Source: Cyanobacteria bacterium RUI128
GTDB taxonomy: Bacteria; Cyanobacteriota; Vampirovibrionia; Gastranaerophilales; Gastranaerophilaceae
Direction: 5' to 3'
Assembly: GCA_024695725.1 (NCBI GenBank)
Contig: JAILHQ010000102.1
Coordinates: 1-10,648 of the forward strand
DNA length: 10,648 nucleotides
Below, piece after piece: positions 1 through 7,524 of this stretch. The position numbers were made by a program, and so were the translations under genes. Numbering within the stretch: position 1 is the stretch's first letter; each line of letters opens with the position of its first letter. The notes under the pieces were generated by a model. The model was given only the letters and a program-made list of their open reading frames with translations, had not been told where the DNA came from and did not search any database.

Positions 1-3000
1 TTTTCCGTTATAGTTGACTCCATTATGGAATACATTATCTGAACCTGAATATGCATATCGATTTCTTGTTTGTTCAGATAATCTTTCCTCTCTGGTCTTG
101 AGCATATTCATATCCATATTCATGAACGCCTGATCGTATGAGTTTATCTGAGTTAAATAACCGCCAAGCTGTGCAGCAACAGGTGCAGCTAGTGCACAAG
201 GTTTTGCCTTCTGGCCGAATGCTACTGCCTCAAGCTGACCGCCTGCGCCTAATCTTGATTTCAGTTTATAGGTTGCTTCTTTTGTTTCTGCTGTTGTTGC
301 CGATACTGAGGTTACCTCTGAATCTTCGCCTACCTTGATAACAACAGGGGTTTTGCTGTCTGAAATCAGGTTGACCTTAGCAACATTCAAACCACCAGTC
401 GAAGTCACACCATCATCATTTACCCCTACCCCATCATTTACCCCTGTTTCGGCAGTAATTTTATCTGAAGTACCGTTCTTTAAGTCCATATCGATTGCGA
501 CATTTGGAGTTGCCCCGTTGTCGATAACCAATGATTTTAACGACAGTTTGCCTATCTTGTTATTAACTGTTGAAAGATTAGATGAAGCACCAAGGTTCAT
601 GGATGCACCGAGCAGTCCTGATTCATTCAGGAGTTCCAGCCAACCGTTTTCAACAATTAAACTTACCCCGTTGAGTGTTGCAGTCGGTGCTATAACTACG
701 TGGCCTGAAGTTGCATATTTGCCGTTTCCGTTACCCGTAATATCACCGTTTATACTGATAGTATGATCATTTTTAGCATACAGATATACTGTTGCACTAT
801 TCAGATAAATATCGTTTGCAACACCGTTTGCTTTATTATTGCTGAAGGTTACATCTGAGTTTTTCGCTATGACATAAACCTTACTTCCTTCGTCTGCATA
901 GATTGCGCCGCCTTTTTCTGTTGCAGTATTATCGGTAAAGTTTGTATCGACAATATTAACTATTGAATTTTTGCTTACATAGATTGCGCCTCCGTTTTTC
1001 GCAGAGTTGTGTTCAAATACGGATTCGATTATGTTGACATTTTTAGCCGAAACTCCTACATATAACGCCCCGCCGTTTGAAGTTGCACTGTTATAAGAGA
1101 GTGTTGCGCACTGAATATTAGAGGTTGATGCATTATTTGCAAGATAAATTGCGCCACCGTTTCCTGCAGTATTAGTGACAAATTTTGCACTTATAAGATT
1201 CAGACTTCTTGAGCTTGAATCAAAATACACAGCTCCGCCGTTTTTGGAAGCATTTGAATTAAAGAGTACGTTCAGCAATATTGTCTGACCTGTGCTGTAA
1301 ATTGCGCCGCCGTTTCCTGTTGCCAAATTACTGATATATTTTGCACCGTTCACATAGAGCAGTTTGTCACTGTATATTGCACCGCCATTTGATGCTGCGG
1401 TATTCTGTTTAAATAAATTATACTGAGTTTCTTCATTATAATCAGGTATGACTATCTGACCGTTTTCATCTTCATTATAACTGCCGACAAACAGGCTGCC
1501 TTCGTTATATATTGCGCCGCCTGATGCACTTGCAGTATTTGAACAAAAGGCTGTCGTTGTAATATCAGCTCTGCCTTTATTGTAAATTGCGCCACCTGAC
1601 TTATTTGCGGTATTGCCGGCATATTCAACTATATTTTCTTCCCCGTCGGTAATTTCTTTGACTTCACCTCCGAAGACAGAACCTGATATTGTGAGATTAT
1701 TAACGCTGTATATTGCACCGCCATAATCTGCACTGTTGCTTCCAAAAGCGGTATTTGTCAGTTTCAGTCCCATTGTCACACCTTCTTCTGTTGAAGTCGG
1801 ATTATTATAAATGGCACCGCCCTTGTTATCAACCGATTTTGAGTCAGCTTTATTTGATACAAAACTTGCATTTGATAATTCTACATAGCCTTCGTTGTAT
1901 ATTACGCCACCGTTACAGGTAACGGTATTGTTTATAAATTTCAGATCATCGCCTTTTATAACCCCGTATTGACTGTTATATACGGCTCCGCCGTTGTCTG
2001 CTTTGTTTGAATCAAAGAGAATGGTTTTGTAATTTACTGTGTCTTGGGTATTTTCGTCACCGCCTGATGGTTGTTCGTTATCGCCTGAACCTGTGTTGTC
2101 GTCACCGCCTGACGGTTGTTCGTTATCGCCTGTGCCTGTGTTGTCGTCACCGCCCGATGGTTGTTCGTTATCGCCTGAACCTGTGTTGTCGTCACCGTCC
2201 GATGGTTGTTCGTTATCGCTCGAACCTGTGTTGTCATCACCCGTCGTTTCAGTATCCGCAGGAGTTGTTTCAGGTTTGATATTAAACTCAATACTTCCGA
2301 CATTAAAGATTGCACCACCGTTTGCACTTACGGAATTACCTTTAAATTCCGTACTGTTAATGGTTAACAAATCGTCTTTAGATGCAATAAATAACGCACC
2401 GCCATACAATTCTGCAGCATTTTCGGTAAAGTATGAGTTTTCTATCTTGGTTTTATTGTTTGCAAAGTAAATTGCACCACCGTATAAATATGCCCTGTTT
2501 TTGGTAAATGATGCACCGTCTATATTGACATTTGCGTTATATAAACTTCCTTTTATTGTGGCAGTTATAGAATTTGAAGATAATATCGCACCGCCGTAAT
2601 ACGCAAAGTTTTCCGAAAAGTTTGAACCGCTGATTGTCAGATTTGTAGTCGGACTTCCCTGTGTCGGCTGATTCAGAATAGCACCTCCGACAGATGCCAT
2701 ATTTTTAGAGAAGGTATCATTTGTTGATTTAAATTCGCCACCTGAGTTATAAACAGCACCGCCATTAGATGATTGATTGTTTTTATAAGTGTTTTCCGAT
2801 GATGTTATCGCCCAATATTTGTAGTAATAACTATTCTGTTTATAAGCATTAACATCATATGCAATATTATAAATTGCACCACCATAATATTTTGCACAAT
2901 TAGAATCAAAGGTGGTTTTTGATACATCTAAATTCCCGCCGTTGTTTAAAATTGCACCGCCATGGTAATTAATAATATTTTTTGTGTTTACAAACTGTGA

Positions 3001-6000
3001 TTCGGTTACCGTCAGCTGATAAACCGTATAAACAGCACCACCGACCAAACCGTTATTGCTGTCGAATTTTGTATTATTTACTGTCAGAATACCCGCGTTA
3101 TATACAGCACCGCCGGCCTCAGAAGAATTCGACTCAAATACTGTTCCTCCGTCAATGGTCATTATGCCCGAATTATAGATGGCACCGCCCGTTCCTGCAC
3201 TGTTATTCTTGAAGGTAGAGGAAATAATATCAAGATAACCCGCACTGTATATAGCACCTGCAATATCTGCTTTATTTTTCTCAAAAGTAAGATTTTTAAA
3301 CTTCATCGGAGTCGGGGAATTATTTCCCGTACTGCCGCCTGACGGTTCTTCGTTGTCGTCTGAACCTGTGTTGTCGCCACCGCCTGACGGTTGTTCGTTG
3401 TCACCCGAGCCGTTATCCTGATTATCATCATTATTTGCATCAGGATTTTCGCCCTGGTTGTCGTCAGGATTTGTTTCATTTCCCGTATCATTGTTTTCGC
3501 TCGGTTCTTCCGTATTATTTTCTGTCGGATCGGTTTCTTCCTCAGGCGGCTCATATACCGATACAAATATTGCACCGCCAAACTTTGAAGCCTTGTTTGA
3601 AACAAATTTTGCATCTTCTATATCGCAAAAACTGCTCTTGCCGATAAAGACAGCGCCGCCTTCTGTTGCACTGTTTTTTTCAAATTTTGTACCCGTACCG
3701 TTAATTGCAGATTTTATTCCTTCCGCATAATATACAGCACCGCCCTGCCCGAGATTTTCGGAATCACCTTTTGCTGTATTTGATTTAAATATATTATTTG
3801 TCAGAACAATATCATCACTTGCTATATAAACAGCACCGCCTTTGTTTGATGTGTTTGAAGTAAAGGTATTATTTAGAAATGTCGATTTAGACCCGTATCC
3901 GATATAAATCGCACCGCCAAAACCCTGAACGGCCTTTGTTGTGGTTGTTTTGGTTTTCTTGCCTGATTTTGTTGTTGTTTTAGTTACAACGGTTGAATAT
4001 GCACTGTTTTTACTGAACACGGAATTACTGACATCAAAAGCCGACCTTACTGCCGCAATCGCACCGCCTGCATAACCTGCCGAATTTGAAGTGAATTTTG
4101 AATCTGTTATTGCAGTCACATGCGCAGTAATATCAGGAACATCAACTGCATCTTCTCTGAGTGATTTCCCGATATAAATTGCACCGCCAGAGCCTGACGG
4201 AGTCGTGGTAACAATAGTTTTTGCAGGTTCTGTTACAACGGTTTTACCATCTTTTTCTTCTGTAACGGCATCCTTTGTCGTTGTTTCGGTTTTGGTTGTA
4301 TATGCTTTGTTTGAAACAAAGTCTGCATTTTTAATCGTTCCGCTTGAAGAGTTTGCAAGATAAATCGCACCACCGTTTTCGGTTACGATGTTTTTGGTAA
4401 ATTTTATCTGAGCGGTTGCGGTTTTTACTTTCTTCTTCTTAAGATAATTATATTCTTTATCGTCAATATTTATTATGCCTTCCGAGTATATTGCACCGCC
4501 TGAGGCTGCAGTATTGGAAACAAAGGTTGAACCTTCAATTTTTAAAGAACCTTCTGCAACACCAAAAATAACACCGCCGATGGTTGATTTGTTATTTGAA
4601 TAACTGTCCCTTTCGGAATTAAAGTTTCCGGAATTGTAAATGACACCGTAAACAGATTCGTGGAAATAAATTGCGGAAGTTTTTAAGTTTGCAGTCCCGG
4701 TATTGTACAAGACCGAACCGTATTTTGCCTGATTAGAGTATTTATATTTTTTCTTCTTATTCCCAAAAGTTATACTGTTCAGATTCAGTGTACCCTTGTT
4801 GTAAAACACACCGCCGTTTGTGAGAACTTTTTCCGTTTCTCCCGTTTCTTCATTTAGAACATCTTTGTATGCATTATTCAGAATAAAGGTTGATGAATTA
4901 AAGGTTGCCGTTCCGTTATCTTCAACAAAAACAGCACCTCCGTTTTCAGCATAGTTCCCGTTGAAAGTTGATTTTGTATCTGTTACGGAACCCCCTGCTA
5001 CATAAATTGCACCCCCTGATTTTGCGGAATTTTCTTTAAACGTTGAAGAAGTTAAGCTGACACTTCCGTCTGCATTAAATAAAGCACCCCCTCTGTCAGT
5101 TGCGGAACATTTGGTAAAGGTTGTTTTTTCGGCGTTTATCGTACCTTTGTTATAAACAGCACCACCGAATGCTTCTGTATCGTCTTCACTGTCAGGATTT
5201 TTTGCGGTTGTTTCATTAAACGTCGATGATTTTAATAAAGCAATAACCCCGTCGGTATCGTTATAAATCGCACCGCCTTCAAGTGCAGAAGTCGAATTAA
5301 AGGCAGATGATGTTATCTCGGAAATGTTACCCTCGTTATAAATTGCGCCCCCGTATAGTGCGTAAGAGGCAACAACATATTTGATAGGTTCCCAACGATA
5401 CTCTTCAATCGGAACAGGTCTGACAATGTATGTTGTACTGTCTTCCGTATATGTTGAGCCTGCCATTACAGAATAGACTGGCACAAGATTTCTGAAGATA
5501 TACATTTCCGTTTTGGCAACATTTCCGAAAGTTGCTTTTGAAATGGATAAATTTCCTTTGTTATAAATATCCCCGCCTTTATCCGCATAGTTATTTTTAA
5601 AAGTTGAAGATACTATACTAACGTTTCCGCCGTCATTATAAATCGCGCCACCCTGAACAGCCTTATTTGACGGTTTTTTACCGTATTCACCGAAGTTATC
5701 ATCTTTGAACAGTACGTTTCCTGATTCTATATAAGCACCCGCACCGTAGTTTGCCCTGTTCATTGTAAAGGTACTTTTTTCAACGGATACCACAGGCCCG
5801 TCATTAGCCGTTACGTTATAAATACCCGCCCCGCGGTTGGCTTTGTTATAATAAAAGTTTGATGATTTTACGGTCATTTCACCCTTGTTATAAATTCCGC
5901 CCCCGTCAGATAAAATTTTTATGTAGGTTCCTTCATTTTCAGGGTCTGCCTCTGTTCTGCAGGCAATGTTGTATTTAAAGATTGTTCCGGTTATTGTTGC

Positions 6001-6957
6001 TTTGCCTTCGTTATAGATACCGGCACCTAATTCTGCCTCGTTACCCAAAGGATAAACGTGAACCCAATGACTGTTAAAGGCACCTGATGCCTCTTCTTCC
6101 GGCCAGTTAACCGCTCTTATATCTTTCCACTCGGGGACAATATAATATATAATTATCCAGTCATCACTTCCAAGATACGGGCTGACATCGTATGCAACTT
6201 CCGAATCGGTTCTCGTACCTAAAACCGTTCCCGGACTCTGACCCGAAACAGAAGATGTGGTCGCACCTGAAGCAATATTATTTTCCATAATATAATATAT
6301 TCCCTCATTGTGCTGACCGCCTATTGTGGAATTTTGGACAACAAGATTACCCTTGTTATAAATCGCACCCCCCTTGCCCTGCGCAAGGTTATACATAAGT
6401 GTCGAACCGTTGGTAACAGTCACGTTCCCCGATTCATTATAAATAGCACCGCCATTTGTCACAGATTTGTTTTTTATGAAATCGGTATTAGATAAGGTTA
6501 TATCTCCGCCTTTATTGGTTATTCCGTTCAAAAAGTTTGTAAAAGTAACATTGCTTGTGTTAAAGACCTGAGGTTTTGTAGTATCCTTCGCATCCTGATA
6601 AGTCCCGACAATAACACCTTTCATTTTGAAATTGTCGCGGTAGGTATCCCCTTCCACATGTTCCATAACCAAATCTTTGCAGGGTTTAAAATATATTTCG
6701 CTATAACTTTTTAAAGGCTTTCCTGTAATTGTTATCTTACCTGATTTTTGAGTATTCCCTCCGTTGTTCCATCTGTCTAAATCGTCCTGGTTTGTATAGT
6801 ATAAAACCTGACTTTCTTCAACAGTCCAGGAAGAATTGGTTTCTGACTGCAAAATGTTTTCAAAATCAGATACATACGTGTCTGCGTATGCCTGCGGACA
6901 AATCGCATGCATAAGCATCGTCAATACAGCAAATGCAAATATATATCTGTATTTCAT
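1..6957 (-). CDS. Giant Pmp-like autotransporter adhesin, passenger domain (3' end beyond window)
   Basis: One open frame of 2319 codons runs from the ATG at 6957 to the left edge with no stop codon; I read every in-frame codon. A GAGG ribosome-binding site lies just upstream. Residues 1-25 are a signal peptide (MKYRYIF..., cleavage after AYA, before DT). Residues 26 to about 155 are non-repetitive. After that come about 50 repeats of GGA[I/V/L][Y/F]N followed by S-T-F-x-x-N-x-A, the pattern of chlamydial polymorphic membrane protein repeats, which fold as a right-handed beta-helix. Two acidic linkers (residues 1136-1217 and 1562-1639) divide the helix. After the last repeat (about residue 2017) comes a non-GGAI, still beta-like stretch (NDIYL, ITGNG), then AAPVAAQLGGYLTQ (from about 2257) and a Met/Arg-rich helix ending NRYA (about 2302). 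This resembles the linker before a type V secretion barrel, which should lie just outside the window. Probable role: surface-exposed adhesion or interaction protein; ligand unknown. The barrel and type V route are inferred, since no barrel sequence is visible. Confidence 0.87.
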   Translation of the reverse strand, partial: MKYRYIFAFAVLTMLMHAICPQAYADTYVSDFENILQSETNSSWTVEESQVLYYTNQDDLDRWNNGGNTQKSGKITITGKPLKSYSEIYFKPCKDLVMEHVEGDTYRDNFKMKGVIVGTYQDAKDTTKPQVFNTSNVTFTNFLNGITNKGGDITLSNTDFIKNKSVTNGGAIYNESGNVTVTNGSTLMYNLAQGKGGAIYNKGNLVVQNSTIGGQHNEGIYYIMENNIASGATTSSVSGQSPGTVLGTRTDSEVAYDVSPYLGSDDWIIIYYIVPEWKDIRAVNWPEEEASGAFNSHWVHVYPLGNEAELGAGIYNEGKATITGTIFKYNIACRTEADPENEGTYIKILSDGGGIYNKGEMTVKSSNFYYNKANRGAGIYNVTANDGPVVSVEKSTFTMNRANYGAGAYIESGNVLFKDDNFGEYGKKPSNKAVQGGAIYNDGGNVSIVSSTFKNNYADKGGDIYNKGNLSISKATFGNVAKTEMYIFRNLVPVYSVMAGSTYTEDSTTYIVRPVPIEEYRWEPIKYVVASYALYGGAIYNEGNISEITSSAFNSTSALEGGAIYNDTDGVIALLKSSTFNETTAKNPDSEDDTEAFGGAVYNKGTINAEKTTFTKCSATDRGGALFNADGSVSLTSSTFKENSAKSGGAIYVAGGSVTDTKSTFNGNYAENGGAVFVEDNGTATFNSSTFILNNAYKDVLNEETGETEKVLTNGGVFYNKGTLNLNSITFGNKKKKYKYSNQAKYGSVLYNTGTANLKTSAIYFHESVYGVIYNSGNFNSERDSYSNNKSTIGGVIFGVAEGSLKIEGSTFVSNTAASGGAIYSEGIINIDDKEYNYLKKKKVKTATAQIKFTKNIVTENGGAIYLANSSSGTIKNADFVSNKAYTTKTETTTKDAVTEEKDGKTVVTEPAKTIVTTTPSGSGGAIYIGKSLREDAVDVPDITAHVTAITDSKFTSNSAGYAGGAIAAVRSAFDVSNSVFSKNSAYSTVVTKTTTKSGKKTKTTTTKAVQGFGGAIYIGYGSKSTFLNNTFTSNTSNKGGAVYIASDDIVLTNNIFKSNTAKGDSENLGQGGAVYYAEGIKSAINGTGTKFEKNSATEGGAVFIGKSSFCDIEDAKFVSNKASKFGGAIFVSVYEPPEEETDPTENNTEEPSENNDTGNETNPDDNQGENPDANNDDNQDNGSGDNEQPSGGGDNTGSDDNEEPSGGSTGNNSPTPMKFKNLTFEKNKADIAGAIYSAGYLDIISSTFKNNSAGTGGAIYNSGIMTIDGGTVFESNSSEAGGAVYNAGILTVNNTKFDSNNGLVGGAVYTVYQLTVTESQFVNTKNIINYHGGAILNNGGNLDVSKTTFDSNCAKYYGGAIYNIAYDVNAYKQNSYYYKYWAITSSENTYKNNQSSNGGAVYNSGGEFKSTNDTFSKNMASVGGAILNQPTQGSPTTNLTISGSNFSENFAYYGGAILSSNSITATIKGSLYNANVNIDGASFTKNRAYLYGGAIYFANNKTKIENSYFTENAAELYGGALFIASKDDLLTINSTEFKGNSVSANGGAIFNVGSIEFNIKPETTPADTETTGDDNTGSSDNEQPSDGDDNTGSGDNEQPSGGDDNTGTGDNEQPSGGDDNTGSGDNEQPSGGDENTQDTVNYKTILFDSNKADNGGAVYNSQYGVIKGDDLKFINNTVTCNGGVIYNEGYVELSNASFVSNKADSKSVDNKGGAIYNNPTSTEEGVTMGLKLTNTAFGSNSADYGGAIYSVNNLTISGSVFGGEVKEITDGEENIVEYAGNTANKSGGAIYNKGRADITTTAFCSNTASASGGAIYNEGSLFVGSYNEDENGQIVIPDYNEETQYNLFKQNTAASNGGAIYSDKLLYVNGAKYISNLATGNGGAIYSTGQTILLNVLFNSNASKNGGAVYFDSSSRSLNLISAKFVTNTAGNGGAIYLANNASTSNIQCATLSYNSATSNGGALYVGVSAKNVNIIESVFEHNSAKNGGAIYVSKNSIVNIVDTNFTDNTATEKGGAIYADEGSKVYVIAKNSDVTFSNNKANGVANDIYLNSATVYLYAKNDHTISINGDITGNGNGKYATSGHVVIAPTATLNGVSLIVENGWLELLNESGLLGASMNLGASSNLSTVNNKIGKLSLKSLVIDNGATPNVAIDMDLKNGTSDKITAETGVNDGVGVNDDGVTSTGGLNVAKVNLISDSKTPVVIKVGEDSEVTSVSATTAETKEATYKLKSRLGAGGQLEAVAFGQKAKPCALAAPVAAQLGGYLTQINSYDQAFMNMDMNMLKTREERLSEQTRNRYAYSGSDNVFHNGVNYNGK
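2041..2274 (-). other. Acidic linker 2 inside the autotransporter
   Basis: Residues 1562-1639 form a second low-complexity acidic stretch, beginning PETTPADTETTG and ending DENTQD. Most of it consists of the 15-residue tandem repeat listed separately. It lies between a GGAIF unit (about residue 1550) and a GGAVYN unit (about residue 1654). It is predicted to be disordered and to separate the second and third beta-helix blocks. Confidence 0.75.
2056..2241 (-). repeat. 45-bp in-frame tandem repeat, about 4 copies
   Basis: The plus-strand word 'ttgttcgttatcgc' starts at 2071, 2116, 2161 and 2206, exactly 45 bases apart, with part of another unit at 2056-2070. The unit encodes the 15 residues GDNEQPSGGDDNTGS with few changes (S/T, G/D, G/S). 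Because 45 is a multiple of three, copy-number change would alter linker length without breaking the frame. High identity between units points to recent expansion. Confidence 0.93.
3307..3552 (-). other. Acidic Asp/Asn/Glu/Pro linker 1 inside the autotransporter
   Basis: Residues 1136-1217 are almost entirely E, D, N, T, G, P, S and Q with no hydrophobic core, so they should be disordered. The stretch starts EPPEEETDPTENN and ends GNNSPTP. It follows a GGAIF repeat directly, and the next beta-helix repeat starts within about 30 residues. Its second half (3334-3411) carries about 1.7 copies of the same 45-base unit found in linker 2. It probably acts as a flexible hinge or spacer between beta-helix blocks. 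Confidence 0.75.
3334..3411 (-). repeat. Second locus of the 45-bp linker repeat, about 1.7 copies
   Basis: The word 'gcctgacggtt(c/g)ttcgtt' occurs twice, 45 bases apart. It encodes GDNEQPSGG and DDNEEPSGG joined by GDNTGS, so it is the same unit as at 2056-2241. Both loci are in the same frame of the same gene, about 1.1 kb apart. This implies duplication or gene conversion within the gene. Confidence 0.85.
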
Positions 6958-7010
6958 ACCATCCTCAGTAATACTCTAAACCCGATTAAAGGCTTCTTCC
7001 GCCTATTAAT

Positions 7011-7039
7011 ATTATAATTCATGTTTAATGATAATACAA
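7011..7039 (-). promoter_or_regulatory. Putative sigma-70 type promoter of the autotransporter
   Basis: On the minus strand a perfect TATAAT occupies 7016-7011. It is preceded at a 17-base spacing by TTGTAT (7039-7034), which keeps the TTG of the consensus -35 box. Transcription would start near 7004, giving a leader of about 45 bases before the ATG. The -10 box is strong and the -35 box weak. Confidence 0.5.
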
Positions 7040-7130
7040 CCGTAATCAATTTTTCCTCAGTCGGGTAATAGTTTTTTTCTTAAAACTTTTTAGAATGTTA
7101 TTGAGTAAACCGATTTGATACATATTTTAA

Positions 7131-7137
7131 AAAGGAG
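7131..7137 (+). promoter_or_regulatory. Ribosome-binding site of the Cys-rich protein gene
   Basis: AAAGGAG lies six bases upstream of the ATG at 7144. It is a strong Shine-Dalgarno match and fixes the start. Confidence 0.85.
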
Positions 7138-7143
7138 TAAAAA

Positions 7144-7434
7144 ATGAAAAAAATCTTATTAACCGCAACACTTATCGCAGCTTTATCCGCAACAACATTA
7201 TCGGCAAACGCATTTTGCTGGAGCAACCTTAACCCTTTTACCTGGGGCTCGCATTGCTGCGGTGCTGCCGCATCATGTGACTGTCACAACAAATGTAAAA
7301 AAACTTGTCCTAAAAAAGAGAAAAAATGCTGCCCGGAAAAAAATCCTTGCAAAACAGAAACTCCAAAATGTAACACCTGCGAACCTGAGGTTTGTAACCC
7401 ATGTGACAAACTGCAGGAGGAAACAGAAAGATAA
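7144..7434 (+). CDS. Small secreted cysteine-rich protein, function unknown
   Basis: The gene encodes 96 residues. Residues 1-23 form a clean Sec signal peptide (MKKILLTATLIAALSATTLS, cleavage after ANA). The mature part of about 73 residues holds 14 cysteines, at 25, 38, 39, 45, 47, 51, 55, 62, 63, 69, 76, 79, 84 and 87, including two CC pairs and C-x-x-C motifs at 76-79 and 84-87. Lysine is abundant in the middle. There are aromatic residues just after cleavage (FCWSNLNPFTW) and no second membrane segment. Such composition fits a disulfide-bonded or metal-binding periplasmic or exported protein, but I do not recognise a named family. The start is supported by a strong ribosome-binding site, and the gene ends just before a terminator, so it looks monocistronic. 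It is divergent from the giant autotransporter; any functional link is speculation. Confidence 0.85.
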   Translation: MKKILLTATLIAALSATTLSANAFCWSNLNPFTWGSHCCGAAASCDCHNKCKKTCPKKEKKCCPEKNPCKTETPKCNTCEPEVCNPCDKLQEETER

Positions 7435-7452
7435 CGAACATTACTATGCTGA

Positions 7453-7478
7453 AAAAGGCCGGAAATTTCCGGCCTTTT
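7453..7478. terminator. Bidirectional intrinsic terminator
   Basis: AAAAGGCCGGAAA and its exact reverse complement meet at 7465/7466, making a perfect 26-base palindrome whose GC-rich core GGCCGG/CCGGCC is flanked by A and T runs. Each strand therefore reads as a hairpin followed by U residues. It lies between the convergent ends of the Cys-rich gene (7434, plus) and the fusion-protein gene (7525, minus), and should terminate both. Confidence 0.88.
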
Positions 7479-7524
7479 GTTTATTTGGTTTGATTTATAT
7501 TTATATTTACCCCTATAATTATTC

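Larger units (their letters stand above)
800..6490 (-). repeat. About 50 diverged GGAIYN / STFxxNxA protein repeats
   Basis: On the plus strand the signature is a recurring 'gcaccgcc' or 'gcgccgcc' next to an AT-rich triplet run; on the coding strand it reads GGC-GGY-GCN-ATW-TAY-AAY. I count about 52 units, including variants such as GAGIYN, GGAVYN, GGALF and GGVIF. Spacing is usually 25-40 codons. Between motifs there is typically a short beta-strand with STF or TxF and then N-x-A, as in beta-helix rungs. Copies are diverged at the DNA level, so they are old protein repeats and not a recent tandem array. The first clear unit is near 6450 and the last near 910. Confidence 0.85.
6958..7143. 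promoter_or_regulatory. Divergent intergenic region
   Basis: These 186 AT-rich bases separate the autotransporter start (minus) from the cysteine-rich protein start (plus), so both promoters must lie here unless transcription comes from further away. The minus-strand promoter is listed separately. For the plus strand a TAGAAT at 7091-7096 could be a -10 box, but I see no good -35 box at the right distance. No operator-like palindrome stands out. Confidence 0.6.

Noticed and set aside
335..766. Plus-strand frame of 143 codons opposite the end of the passenger
   Set aside because: It is antisense to the continuous minus-strand frame, is Ser/Thr/Pro-rich by mirror of that coding, and has no ribosome-binding site.
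2007..2470. Plus-strand open frames over the tandem repeat, with periodic SPPDGCSLSPEPVL or RHRLMVVRYRLNLC peptides
   Set aside because: They are shadows of the 45-bp repeat in the minus-strand autotransporter; repetition makes every frame periodic. They have no ribosome-binding site or family resemblance.
3303..3730. Open frames on both strands over the first acidic linker
   Set aside because: They are alternate frames of the low-complexity linker DNA; composition is skewed and no start signals or domains are present.
800..6490. Regular recurrence of 'caccgcc' on the plus strand as a possible CRISPR-like or DNA-level repeat array
   Set aside because: The units keep codon phase, vary in spacing and diverge at third positions, so they are protein repeats of one gene and not an array of identical DNA repeats with spacers.
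7101..7128. TTGAGT followed by TATTTT as promoter of the Cys-rich gene
   Set aside because: The start of transcription would fall on the ribosome-binding site, leaving no usable leader.
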